A DNA stretch of 64,000 bases from Calothrix sp. PCC 7716 (GTDB lineage: Bacteria; Cyanobacteriota; Cyanobacteriia; Cyanobacteriales; Nostocaceae). The DNA lies in the NCBI RefSeq assembly GCF_019977735.1, contig NZ_AP025018.1:11350580-11414579 (forward strand), read 5' to 3'. Positions 35,940 through 44,402 of this stretch are shown here, piece after piece. The translations under genes and the position numbers were made by a program. The first letter of the stretch is position 1. Each line of letters starts with the position of its first letter. The notes beneath the pieces were generated by a model, which was not told the DNA's origin, did not search any database, and was given only the letters and a program-made list of their open reading frames with translations.

Positions 35940-35989
35940 CGTTACTTATATTTCAAAAATCAAATAGTAACTCTATATATAATTTGTGT

Positions 35990-36121
35990 ATGAATATCCA
36001 ATTATATTCCCTACGTCCTGCAACTGGGGATGATTTTGAGTTTGTGTTTCAACTCAATAAAGCTAATATGCGAAAATATGTTGAGTTAGTACGGGGACTA
36101 GGCGCCTCTCTTTATACTTAA
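35990..36121 (+). pseudogene. Truncated GNAT acetyltransferase N-terminus
   Basis: A 43-codon frame starts MNIQLYSLRPATGDDFEFVF and continues QLNKANMRKYVELVRG, the usual N-terminus of GNAT-family N-acetyltransferases, then ends LGASLYT and stops. The acetyl-CoA binding part is wholly missing. A direct repeat follows downstream, so the gene was cut off by deletion or repeat insertion. Confidence 0.65.
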
Positions 36122-36446
36122 CGGGTTAGAACTTTACTTTTAAACAAAGTCAAAATCTTTTAGATGCTTCCCTTCGGGAAAAGCTCCGCTTTACGTTCCT
36201 CAGCATGACATTGAGAGATGCTTCCCTTCGGGAAAAGCTCCGCTTTACGTTCCTCAGCATGACAAGAGGGATACATGACATAAGTTCATATTTTACCCGT
36301 TTGTAGTATAACTCTCTTAATTCTTACCTCTTTGAACTCTGTGTCTGTGTGGTAAATAATTCTTCCTTTGTGTTCTTTGTGACGAGCGTGGTTCATTTAT
36401 TCTATGTGACTGCACAGGCGAGACGCCCGTGCCACAACTGCAAAAT
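36122..36446. repeat. Non-coding region with a 49-bp direct repeat
   Basis: A 49-bp unit beginning AGATGCTTCCCTTCGGGAAA is present at 36162-36210 and again, apparently without change, at 36216-36264, each with an internal CCCTTCGGG hairpin. The remainder holds fragments of dispersed repeats (CTCTGTGTCTGTGTGGTAAA and GCACAGGCGAGACGCCCGTGC). No gene is seen. Confidence 0.75.
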
Positions 36447-37511
36447 TTATACGGTTTGTAGTTGTTTTGATTTTGCTAGGTCTTTGGGAGCAAATACGCC
36501 GTTTTCGGTAATTATCGCTTCTACTAATTCGGCAGGTGTAACATCAAAAGCGGGGTTATAGTAGTCTACGCCGTTGGTTGGTGTAATGATTGTTTCACCG
36601 ATTTGAGAAATTTCTGTAGGGTCGCGTTCTTCGATGGGTATTCCGCTACCGTCTGCTAGGTCAAAATCTATTGTTGAAAGCGGCGCCGCTACAAAGAAAG
36701 GTACATTATGTGCTTTTGCGACTAGTGCTAAACTATACGTGCCTATTTTATTTGCTGTATCCCCATTGGCTGCGATGCGGTCGGCACCTACTACTACAGC
36801 GTGTATTAAGCCTTGTTTCATGCAGTGAGCAGCCATGCTATCAGTAATTACCGTAACTGGTATACCTTCTTGGGCACATTCCCACGCTGTTAATTTGGCG
36901 CCTTGTAATCTAGGACGGGTTTCGTCGGCAAATACTCTTGTTAATCTACCTTCGCGCCAAGCTGAACGTACTACACCTAATGCTGTACCATATCCGGCAG
37001 TAGCTAAGGCGCCTGCATTGCAATGAGTAAGTAAAGTTAATTGATGCGGATTTGCAGGTAGTGCTTTTAACCCATTGTCCCCGATAGCTTGACAAGTTTG
37101 TAAGTCTTCTACTTGAATGGTTTGAGCGGTTTCTAGTAAAGCTTTTCTAATATCGTCAACAGTGCCTAATATTTCATATGCTACTTTCATTGACCGTGAT
37201 ATTGCCCAAAACAAATTCACTGCGGTGGGACGAGTTGCACGTAGCATTGCGGCAACTTTTTCTAACTCAGTTAAAAAGACATCGCGCTTGTCGGTTTTTA
37301 TTTCTCTTGCACCTAAATACATACCATATGCCGCAGCAACTCCAATCGCTGGGGCGCCTCGAACTATCATAGTTTTAATAGCACGTGCCATATCGTCGCA
37401 ACGGTGAATTTCAACAAGTGCGTATTCGTATGGTATGCGGGTTTGGTCGATAAGTGAAACGGCATCGTTATGCCATATAACAGAATATACTTGGCTGTTA
37501 GAAAGATTCAT
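36447..37511 (-). CDS. mtnA: Methylthioribose-1-phosphate isomerase
   Basis: Converts 5-methylthioribose 1-phosphate to methylthioribulose 1-phosphate in the methionine salvage pathway. Family motifs: [34 protein letters not shown] with the catalytic Cys, the substrate-binding [16 protein letters not shown], and [20 protein letters not shown] with the catalytic Asp. It is related to eIF2B subunits, but these motifs specify the isomerase. Length is 354 residues from the ATG at 37511; the frame is open 21 codons further, without family similarity. It lies 70 bp after dxs on the same strand. No other mtn gene is nearby. Confidence 0.94.
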   Translation of the reverse strand: MNLSNSQVYSVIWHNDAVSLIDQTRIPYEYALVEIHRCDDMARAIKTMIVRGAPAIGVAAAYGMYLGAREIKTDKRDVFLTELEKVAAMLRATRPTAVNLFWAISRSMKVAYEILGTVDDIRKALLETAQTIQVEDLQTCQAIGDNGLKALPANPHQLTLLTHCNAGALATAGYGTALGVVRSAWREGRLTRVFADETRPRLQGAKLTAWECAQEGIPVTVITDSMAAHCMKQGLIHAVVVGADRIAANGDTANKIGTYSLALVAKAHNVPFFVAAPLSTIDFDLADGSGIPIEERDPTEISQIGETIITPTNGVDYYNPAFDVTPAELVEAIITENGVFAPKDLAKSKQLQTV

Positions 37512-37581
37512 AGTTAAAAACTTGGGCTTACGGCGTAAAAATAATATATTAGCGAATTGGTGGGCACCGCCCACCCTACTT

Positions 37582-39489
37582 TTAACTGACTACTGAAAGT
37601 TCCTTTTTAAAGAAAGCTTGCAAGATAGTGTCAGCCATTTGCGGACTAGTTAAACCTAGTTCGGCTTTAGATTCGTTTGGCTCTGCGTGTTCCACTAAAA
37701 TATCGGGGATGCCAATACGTTTAACCGGAACTACAATATCCGCATCTAAAAGCGCTTCGGCAACAGCAGTTCCAAAACCACCCATTGTACAACCTTCTTC
37801 AAGGGTAACAACACGTTTGATTTTCTTAGCTAATGGCAATATCAACTCTGTATCTAACGGTTTAGCAAAACGCGCATTAATTACAGTCGCTTCGATGCCA
37901 TGTTCGCTGAGAACTTCGGCGGTTTGCATGGCTGGGTAAACCATTGTACCGTATGCCACAAGCAGTACGTCATCGCCGTTGCGAAGAATTTCACCTTTAC
38001 CAATTTCCAAAGATTCCCAACCTTCTTCCATTAAAGGTACGCCGTAACCGCTACCACGAGGGAATCGCATTGCAATTGGTCCGCTGGTATGATTTACACC
38101 AGTAACAACCATGCGCTGCATTTCGGCTTCGTCTTTAGGCGCCATCAATACTATATTAGGAATACAGCGTAGGTAAGCGATATCATACATACCTTGGTGT
38201 GTGGGACCATCGGAACCCACAATTCCTGCCCGGTCAAGACAGAAGAACACTGGTAAGTTTTGGATACATACGTCGTGAACAATTTGGTCGAATGCTCGTT
38301 GCAGGAAAGTTGAGTAGATGCAACATACGGGACGTATTCCCTCAGTTGCGAGTCCTGCGGCTAAAGTTACTGCGTGTTGTTCAGCAATACCTACATCTAT
38401 ATATTGATTTGGAAGTTTTTGCTGAAGTTTATCTAATCCCGTACCAGTTGCCATTGCCGCAGTAATACCAATAATTTGTGGATTTTGCTCGGCAAGCTTA
38501 ACAAGGGTATGAGCAAATACTTTATTATAACCAGGTGGCTTAGGTTTAGTTGAAGGAATTGCTTTACCTGTAGTCAGATTAAATGGAGTTTGAGCGTGAT
38601 ATCCAACTTGGTCTTTTTCTGCTAGTTCATAACCTTTACCCTTAGTAGTGGCAACATGAACTAAAACAGGCCCAGGAATTTGATGCGCGCTATTAAACGT
38701 CGATATCAATTCTTCCAAATTGTGTCCATCAACTGGCCCCATATAAGTAAAGCCTAGTTCTTCAAACACTGCTCCTACTTTGGGCACCGCTAACCGCTTC
38801 ATTCCTTCTTTGATGCGTCCAAGCTCTGGGGAAAGGGACTCACCGACAAACGGTAAGTTTTTAACTTGTTCCTCAAAGTTATCAGTGATGAACTGCATTG
38901 GAGGTGAAAGCCGCATTTTGTTTAAGTAGCGGGGAATGGCGCCAACGTTTGGAGAAATAGACATTTCGTTGTCGTTGAGAACTACCAGCAAATTAGTTTT
39001 GGGCAAATGTCCAGCATGGTTAATGGCTTCGAGTGCCATACCCCCAGTCAAGGCGCCATCGCCAATGATAGCAGCAACTTTGAACTTTTCGCCCTTCATA
39101 TCGCGCGCTAACGCCATACCCAAAGCAGCGGAGATCGAAGTCGAAGCATGACCGGCGCCGAAATGGTCAAATTTATTTTCGCCGCGTTTGAGATAACCCG
39201 CGATACCGTCTTTTTGCCGCAACGTATCAAAATTGCTGTAACGCCCTGTAATCAGTTTATGAGGGTAGGCTTGATGTCCAACGTCCCAAATAACTTTATC
39301 GCAGTCTAAATCAAGTGTTTGATAAAGCCCAAGCGTTAATTCAACAACACCCAGTCCAGGCCCCAAATGCCCACCAATTGCCGCCACTGTTTGGAGGTGC
39401 TTGTCACGAATTTGGCGAGCAATTTGTTGCAGCTGTCGAATTGATAAACCGTGCAACTGGTTGGGATGGGTGATATCACTCAGGTGCAT
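37582..39489 (-). CDS. dxs: 1-deoxy-D-xylulose-5-phosphate synthase
   Basis: Thiamine-diphosphate enzyme that joins pyruvate and glyceraldehyde 3-phosphate, the entry step of the MEP isoprenoid route, which also feeds pyridoxal phosphate and thiamine synthesis. Motifs: [12 protein letters not shown] near the N-terminus, the thiamine [17 protein letters not shown] (GDG-x27-NDN type, with [15 protein letters not shown]), [15 protein letters not shown] with the catalytic Glu, and HDGPTHQG-like [14 protein letters not shown]. Length of 635 residues is normal. GAGAGGAAAA lies ahead of the ATG. It provides carotenoid and chlorophyll precursors in a phototroph. Confidence 0.97.
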   Translation of the reverse strand: MHLSDITHPNQLHGLSIRQLQQIARQIRDKHLQTVAAIGGHLGPGLGVVELTLGLYQTLDLDCDKVIWDVGHQAYPHKLITGRYSNFDTLRQKDGIAGYLKRGENKFDHFGAGHASTSISAALGMALARDMKGEKFKVAAIIGDGALTGGMALEAINHAGHLPKTNLLVVLNDNEMSISPNVGAIPRYLNKMRLSPPMQFITDNFEEQVKNLPFVGESLSPELGRIKEGMKRLAVPKVGAVFEELGFTYMGPVDGHNLEELISTFNSAHQIPGPVLVHVATTKGKGYELAEKDQVGYHAQTPFNLTTGKAIPSTKPKPPGYNKVFAHTLVKLAEQNPQIIGITAAMATGTGLDKLQQKLPNQYIDVGIAEQHAVTLAAGLATEGIRPVCCIYSTFLQRAFDQIVHDVCIQNLPVFFCLDRAGIVGSDGPTHQGMYDIAYLRCIPNIVLMAPKDEAEMQRMVVTGVNHTSGPIAMRFPRGSGYGVPLMEEGWESLEIGKGEILRNGDDVLLVAYGTMVYPAMQTAEVLSEHGIEATVINARFAKPLDTELILPLAKKIKRVVTLEEGCTMGGFGTAVAEALLDADIVVPVKRIGIPDILVEHAEPNESKAELGLTSPQMADTILQAFFKKELSVVS

Positions 39490-39829
39490 ACTATACGGTT
39501 TTCCTCTCTAATATTTATGCAGTTTGATTTTCCCACGCCCAGGTAGCTTACCGTATCGGTTGTGTCACAACTGTTTTCGTGGGTAAATGTATTCTATCTT
39601 ACATAAACAATATTAAAGACTTGTCGGTTATATAAATTGATTATCACTTGCAAAATAAACAACACTAGCCATTGAATTTACTATGCTTTTTTAAGTATTA
39701 TTATGGATTATATTTTTATTAAAGTAAGAATATTTACACAAAAAAATCTTTCAAAATGCAAAAAATATATTAATAGTTAATAAATATTTTATCTATATGT
39801 AGCGTCTAAGGGGGAAGTCCCCCTTACCA
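39490..39829. other. AT-rich intergenic region upstream of dxs
   Basis: About 340 bases with no supported gene on either strand. It must hold the dxs promoter near its left end. I see no strong palindrome. The right half is extremely AT-rich. Confidence 0.4.
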
Positions 39830-40708
39830 TCACTTGACCTTTACTGGTTGAGGTTGAATATTTTGACCTTCGGGAGGACTAAACCAGAACGCTAAGTCTG
39901 AACCTTCTACCACGATTTCCCCTTCAATCGTTTGAATGTAAAGTCTTCCTTGGTCAATACTCAAAACATTACCAGCAGTTTTTGAACTATTTTTAGTACT
40001 ATTAAGAACAGGAGATTGTTTTACTTGTTCAACTTCTTTAGTAACCTGAGCTTCACTCCATAGCATATTTTGGACAACAAGCTGCAAGTTTTCATGCGCT
40101 GTATCTTCTTCTACAATCGCTGGCACGGGTGGCTTGACAAAAGTAGGGTTTTGTGGAGGTGAATCAAAAGACTCGCGTATCGGCGCCAGCCAAGCGATTC
40201 GGGAACAATTGTGAATTACGACATCTGAAGCATAAGTTTTGATAAAAACAGTTTCATGACTCAGTCCAACATCTTTAATAGGTTGCCAACCTTCAGGGTT
40301 GAAGACAAGTAAATTTAATCTTCTTGTACCATCAGTGTTTTGATTAATATTACGCTGCCAGTACTGCCACAACTGATTAGCTTCAGCGTAATTAATTTGA
40401 TAACCTCTAGGAATTGGGTGATATTCATAGCGCATTAGTTCATTTACCAATTTCCCCGTTGGCATCAAACTATTTTCCAAGAGAATTTTATTAATTAGTT
40501 CCCAATAATTAGAATTTTGGCGTACCAATACAACTTTAAATTGACTTGCAATATTAACAGATGCAAGCATTACACCTTTTTTTGTGAGTAGCTGAATTGT
40601 CTCACCTACAGGCTCCACACGTAGGTTATTATTAAAGCCTAATTTATTTTTACCTTGAATATACTCTTTAATTAACGAAACATCGTCTAATAAATTTACT
40701 GTGTTCAT
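39830..40708 (-). CDS. Hypothetical protein (292 aa)
   Basis: Soluble protein of 292 residues from the ATG at 40708; the frame opens further upstream but without a ribosome site, while the chosen ATG follows GGGAAAGAAG. The central part has NYWELINKILLENSLMPTGKLVNELMRYEY and ANQLWQYWQRNINQ; the C-terminal part has a proline-rich linker followed by a small beta segment (VLSIDQGRLYIQTIEGEIVVEGSDLAFWF). I do not recognise the family. No signal peptide or membrane span is seen. It stands alone, with 340 bases of AT-rich DNA downstream and 240 bases upstream. Confidence 0.65.
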   Translation of the reverse strand: MNTVNLLDDVSLIKEYIQGKNKLGFNNNLRVEPVGETIQLLTKKGVMLASVNIASQFKVVLVRQNSNYWELINKILLENSLMPTGKLVNELMRYEYHPIPRGYQINYAEANQLWQYWQRNINQNTDGTRRLNLLVFNPEGWQPIKDVGLSHETVFIKTYASDVVIHNCSRIAWLAPIRESFDSPPQNPTFVKPPVPAIVEEDTAHENLQLVVQNMLWSEAQVTKEVEQVKQSPVLNSTKNSSKTAGNVLSIDQGRLYIQTIEGEIVVEGSDLAFWFSPPEGQNIQPQPVKVK

Positions 40709-40949
40709 CTTCTTTCCCTGGCAATTATTATATACTTCCAAATTAGAACGGCGCCGCATCTATTTAACCGTTACATAATTTATTTTTTACATCAGGAAAA
40801 AACATGTATAAATTTTGAATTTTAAAAAGTAGTATATTTACGTATAAAATAATTGTTTTTAATATTCATATAAGTATAATCCCCCCAACAGTGAATTCGG
40901 GAGGCTAAGATTATTACTTATTTTCTTTTCCCCCCCTTATCAAGGGGGG
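40709..40949. repeat. Intergenic region with a poly-C/poly-G hairpin repeat
   Basis: At about 40929-40960 CCCCCCCTTATC is followed by AAGGGGGGTTAGGGGGGATC, a hairpin of a type dispersed in many cyanobacterial genomes. It directly follows, on the minus strand, the end of the Rieske remnant. The rest is AT-rich with no gene. Confidence 0.6.
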
Positions 40950-41508
40950 TTAGGGGGGATCAAAATACAATTTTCTCACCCAATTCCAAGGTTGCTCATT
41001 CGGCAAACGCATTATCGGCTCAAATCTAGGATAAAGATTCTCAATTACATGAGCATCTTGCTTTAATATGTCATTACCCGCATTAATTAAGAATTTATCT
41101 AGTATTAGGTTAAATACACCAAATGATTTAGGTCGGTAAATCAGCATAAATGTATGAGTTTTATTTTCAGATTCAGGATAAATCACGAAAACATCACAGA
41201 TATTTCCAAACGGTGTAACAGTATTAAATGCAACAATAGAAGGAAAATAATTTTTAGCAACCGCTTGAATCGATTTTGGATAAGATAACAGCAATGGGAC
41301 ATGCTATAGTATTAGTATTTTTGCAAATCCAACCATCCGAAAGCTTGGCGCCTAAATGCGGGCAAATATTATCTAACGCCGAAACTTCGCCTTTTTCATT
41401 TTTCCATAAAACATAATCTTGCCCACAAACTGTAAACATTTTTGGTTTATTTACAGGCAGCATCGATTTGTGAGCAATTAACCAAGGGGCGCCGGGTAAA
41501 TTCCACAT
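40950..41508 (-). pseudogene. Rieske [2Fe-2S] oxygenase, truncated and frameshifted
   Basis: The 5' frame (41254-41508) encodes a Rieske domain: MWNLPGAPWLIAHKSML and CPHLGAKLSDGWICKN with the first Cys-x-His pair. At the second pair the sequence reads ACPIA, so the Cys-x2-His ligand set is broken, and the frame shifts. A second frame (40950-41294) encodes the last 110 residues of an oxygenase-like C-terminal domain ending NEQPWNWVRKLYFDP. Together they are about half the length of a Rieske oxygenase, so an internal deletion removed the non-heme iron region. The TetR regulator gene lies 24 bp upstream. Confidence 0.72.
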
Positions 41509-41532
41509 ATGATTTTATATTGTATGGGCGGG

Positions 41533-42108
41533 TTATTTACGTTCTATTGCGTTAATTAATGTCTCGACTATCCACTCGAAACTATCGTCAACTGATTGTG
41601 AAAATAAAAATAATCCTGCTTTGTCTGCCAAAACAAATCCGTGCAGCGTACTATTAAACATCCGCGCAGCATGAATCATTTCATCTTGACTCAAAACAAA
41701 TTTCCCAAACACTTTGGCGTAAAATGCTATAAGTCGCTCAATAATGGGCGCAAACTCTGGGTCTTCTAACTGCAATGGGTGATTTGTTACGACTCTATAT
41801 AGTGCAGGACTTTCACGCGCGCAACTTCTATAGGTATAAGCAGCAGTTTTTAATAACTTCCTTTTATCCTCAATACCTTCAGTGTTCTGAAAGTAAATAT
41901 CTAAAAATCGGCGCCAACCTTCCAAGACTACCGCGCGCCGCAATGCTTCGTTTCCAGAAAAGTGATTATATATAGATGGCGCCTGAATTCCTAGCTCTCT
42001 AGCAACCCGGTTCACCCCTAGTCCAGATTCACCCTCTTTGTGTAGACAAGCAATGGCAGCTTCTACAATATCTTTCTGTGTCAGTGTTTGCCCTTTCGGA
42101 CGTGGCAT
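41533..42108 (-). CDS. TetR-family transcriptional regulator
   Basis: Regulator of 191 residues. The N-terminal helix-turn-helix is LTQKDIVEAAIACLHKEGESGLGVNRVARELGIQAPSIYNHFSGNEALRRAVV. The rest is a helical ligand-binding domain of the WHG type. It probably represses itself and the Rieske oxygenase gene that follows by 24 bp, which is now broken. A perfect 16-bp palindrome is found 31 bp upstream of the ATG at 42108. A second in-frame ATG five codons upstream exists, but MPRPKGQTLT fits relatives better. Confidence 0.88.
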   Translation of the reverse strand: MPRPKGQTLTQKDIVEAAIACLHKEGESGLGVNRVARELGIQAPSIYNHFSGNEALRRAVVLEGWRRFLDIYFQNTEGIEDKRKLLKTAAYTYRSCARESPALYRVVTNHPLQLEDPEFAPIIERLIAFYAKVFGKFVLSQDEMIHAARMFNSTLHGFVLADKAGLFLFSQSVDDSFEWIVETLINAIERK

Positions 42109-42129
42109 ATTGTAATTTGGCAATCAAAA

Positions 42130-42168
42130 ACTAACACCATTAGTTTAAACTAATAGCATTAGTTTTGT
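42130..42168. promoter_or_regulatory. Probable TetR operator
   Basis: A perfect 16-bp palindrome ATTAGTTTAAACTAAT is at 42139-42154. Extra half-sites flank it: AAACTAAC on the left and ATTAGTTTTG on the right. The site lies between the TetR gene start and the repeat cluster, where an autoregulatory operator is expected. Confidence 0.6.
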
Positions 42169-42393
42169 CAAGTTGTAGCACAGGCTTCTAGCCTGTGCAG
42201 TGGTAGAGACGCTCCGGTTCCTCGCGTTTTTACCACAGAGGCACAGAGTACACGGAGAGTAGAGACACGATTAATCGTGTCTCTACAGAGGAATGAACCA
42301 CATAATCCGGAGGATTTCCCGCTCTTTAGACACGCTCGTACACAAAGAAAGAGGTAAAAAGAGAGAACTCTTCAAAACTTCTGGTATCAACCA
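42169..42393. repeat. Cluster of dispersed hairpin repeats
   Basis: It contains, in order, a CACAGGCT/AGCCTGTG stem (42174-42200), a CCACAGAGGCACAGAG element (42233-42250), and a perfect 28-bp palindrome with arms GTAGAGACACGATT (42259-42286). No gene is seen. Confidence 0.75.
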
Positions 42394-42684
42394 CTACTCG
42401 CCATTTTGTTGTTCAGGAAGACGATTAAAAATTTGATTAAAACGAGCATCACTATCAATTTTGAGTTGTCTAAGTTCGGCTAGCATAACTTCAAAACGCT
42501 GATCACTCTCAAGTTGCCGTTGACGAAATGTTTGTAACTCAGCACTGACTACCTCAAAATTACGCTGGTGAATTTGGGCTGTTTGTAACAGTGCTTCTGC
42601 GGTTACTCGTAATTCAGTCATATTACGTTCGAGGTTTGCGACTCTGTTTTCTAAAGGGTCAGGTTGTTGAGATGCTTGAGTCAT
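42394..42684 (-). CDS. Small coiled-coil protein
   Basis: Protein of 96 residues, nearly all helical, with heptad spacing across residues 10-90 (VANLERNMTELRVTAEALLQTAQIHQRNFEVV and QRFEVMLAELRQLKIDSDARFNQIFNRL). Proteins of this type are frequent in cyanobacteria and have no known function; they could pair with another coiled-coil partner. No membrane span or enzyme motif is present. It ends 36 bp before the antenna-domain gene on the same strand, so they may be co-transcribed. Confidence 0.65.
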   Translation of the reverse strand: MTQASQQPDPLENRVANLERNMTELRVTAEALLQTAQIHQRNFEVVSAELQTFRQRQLESDQRFEVMLAELRQLKIDSDARFNQIFNRLPEQQNGE

Positions 42685-42720
42685 TTCGTTATATATTTAT
42701 ATATTCTCTATTGTAGTCAA

Positions 42721-43137
42721 TCAATCAAACACGTATTTTTCGGCAACTTTCCAGTAACGCGAGAAGCGCTTGAGGTCGATATAACCGTCGTAGTCAAAGA
42801 AGGGTTCTACTTCAAATACTTCTAGTTCAAGGCTTTTTTCAATTTCGTCACAAATCTTGTTAAACCGAGGACTGGGACTGTCTGTGGTGACAACTTGAGT
42901 GGCGTTGTTTTCTTTGGCAAACGCTAAAACTTCTTTTGCCACGTCACCGCGTCGAATAGTAACGGGTAGTTCCAGCAAGCATTCGTAAATAAACGTAATA
43001 CGCTTGAGAGAAATTTGCCATTCATCAAGTAAAGCATCATCCCATACCCAGATAGCAGGGGCGCCTGGGTATTCTTCGAGTGCAGGGTTTTTAGGACTGA
43101 GACAGTCTCCGTTTACCCAGATTATTGGTTTTGCCAT
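42721..43137 (-). CDS. Photolyase/cryptochrome N-terminal (antenna) domain, stand-alone
   Basis: Protein of 138 residues resembling only the alpha/beta antenna domain of the cryptochrome/photolyase family: PIIWVNGDCLSPKNPAL parallels the family start (W-x-R-x-DLR-x-x-DNPAL), followed by APAIWVWDDALL, SLKRITFIYECLLELPVTIRRGDV and VLAFAKENNATQVVTTD. The FAD-binding half is missing here but is encoded alone at 44403-45254 on the same strand. The two products may form a split enzyme. No antenna-binding residue can be confirmed. Assignment is by pattern recall and needs a profile search. Confidence 0.6.
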   Translation of the reverse strand: MAKPIIWVNGDCLSPKNPALEEYPGAPAIWVWDDALLDEWQISLKRITFIYECLLELPVTIRRGDVAKEVLAFAKENNATQVVTTDSPSPRFNKICDEIEKSLELEVFEVEPFFDYDGYIDLKRFSRYWKVAEKYVFD

Positions 43138-43304
43138 GAGGTCAGTTGAGTATTTGCTACCAGGGCGTTATTAAATTTTAAGCTTGGTGAAAATAAAGTT
43201 CAACGGCGCCGGAGATAAAATATTAAGTAAATGTAAAATTAAAATATGATTTTAGATTTCATCGAAGTAGCCACGAGTGCTTATAATACATATGATATGC
43301 GAAT

Positions 43305-43688
43305 ATGCCCTTGCTTGTTGCTATAATGATTCAAGGAAATGGATTTACAATTAAAGAGAGCAAATTTGATTACTTTTTTGGGCGTGTTACCTCTAACCCT
43401 AGTAATCAAGCGAGGTCTATACAGAATTTACAAGACTTAAAAAAGTTAGGAATTGATGAAGCTACTGATGGGCAAAAGTATTTAATGCAAATTTTTGAGT
43501 TTGGTTTGAATGCTCCGGAAATCAAACGTAAAATTAACGAATATGGAACCACAATTATCAAACAAGCTGAAGTTTCTAGCAATGAGGCAAAAGGAGTGAT
43601 CGAAATCGCATACTTCTACCCGGCTGGAAATTTACTTAATATTCCAGAAGTGACTACTATAATTCCTAAAATATCTAACCAAGAGTAG
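43305..43688 (+). CDS. Small protein resembling a polymorphic-toxin C-terminal domain
   Basis: Protein of 127 residues, or 120 from the second ATG at 43326. The core GNGFTIKESKFDYFFGRVTSNPSNQARSIQNLQDLKKLGI and the end IEIAYFYPAGNLLNIPEVTTIIP resemble a small domain found at the C-terminus of some polymorphic toxins (KFDYFFGRVTS-type motif). Here it is free-standing: an in-frame TGA at 43293-43295 closes the frame upstream. The gene that follows starts 3 bp after its stop, as toxin and immunity genes often do. Function as a toxin is inference; I have no direct evidence for catalysis. Confidence 0.5.
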   Translation: MPLLVAIMIQGNGFTIKESKFDYFFGRVTSNPSNQARSIQNLQDLKKLGIDEATDGQKYLMQIFEFGLNAPEIKRKINEYGTTIIKQAEVSSNEAKGVIEIAYFYPAGNLLNIPEVTTIIPKISNQE

Positions 43689-43690
43689 CT

Positions 43691-44182
43691 ATGAAAATCC
43701 AAAATATTGAAAAATATCAATTCGCTCAAATTGAAAAAGGTAGACAAATTATTGTTCACGAAGATGCACGCCGATTTGCATTAATTGATTTGGGTGAAGA
43801 ATTGGGTTGTTATGGTTTAAGTTGGAGAAGTAATTTGATTGAACCCACTGTTGTATTATCGCCTGATAAACAAGTTTGGATTGGAATTGATCAGCGACTA
43901 GTAGCTCTGAATTTAAATACAGGAAACATTGCTGTCAGCTTACCTTTAATGACAAACGTTTTACAAATTCAGGTAGCTATGGCAGTTATTGTAGTACTTA
44001 CAGAGTCAGAGTTGCTACTTTTCAATTTAGATGGTTCAATTCGATTCACCAAAGGGTTACCCGAATTAGCGTTAGAAATGTCAATTGGCGATTGCGATGT
44101 GAAAATTACTGATATTGAAGGAAACGTTTGGATGATAGATATACAAACAGGCGCCTTCAAACAATCCCCGGTTGCAGCCTAA
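43691..44182 (+). CDS. Hypothetical beta-rich protein, possible immunity partner
   Basis: Protein of 163 residues, mostly short strands of the kind found in beta-propeller or WD-like folds (VVLSPDKQVWIGIDQRLVALNLNTGNIAVSLPL; LLFNLDGSIRFTKGL; KITDIEGNVWMIDIQTGAF). It starts 3 bp after the small toxin-like gene, so the pair must be co-expressed. Its N-terminus MKIQNIEKYQFAQIEKGRQI is repeated, diverged, in a fragment at 47739-47858. I do not know the family. An immunity role is suggested only by position. Confidence 0.6.
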   Translation: MKIQNIEKYQFAQIEKGRQIIVHEDARRFALIDLGEELGCYGLSWRSNLIEPTVVLSPDKQVWIGIDQRLVALNLNTGNIAVSLPLMTNVLQIQVAMAVIVVLTESELLLFNLDGSIRFTKGLPELALEMSIGDCDVKITDIEGNVWMIDIQTGAFKQSPVAA

Positions 44183-44402
44183 TTAAATTATCAATTAGGA
44201 GATTACGGAGACAACTAGTTTGACTTTTTTCAGCATGATAGGCGTATAAAAAAAAGTAATCGCGTCAAATAGTAACGGGTAATTCAAAAAGTAAATTTTT
44301 GTGTAGTTTTAAAAATTACAAGTATATTTCCATGTGACACCTACGATTTATTTTTTGAAGGACAGGCAGGGATGCCTGTTCCACAAGAGTTAATTTGCTC
44401 CC
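44183..44402. other. Intergenic region with a 25-bp fragment of the antenna-domain gene
   Basis: At 44261-44285 the sequence matches 42948-42972, inside the antenna-domain gene, at 23 of 25 positions by eye, in the same orientation (core AATAGTAACGGGTA). A CAGGCAGGGATGCCTG hairpin is at about 44363-44378. No gene is seen. Confidence 0.5.

Noticed and set aside
37162-37407. Overlapping plus-strand frames opposite mtnA
   Set aside because: They are antisense shadows of a well-conserved gene and differ from each other in frame.
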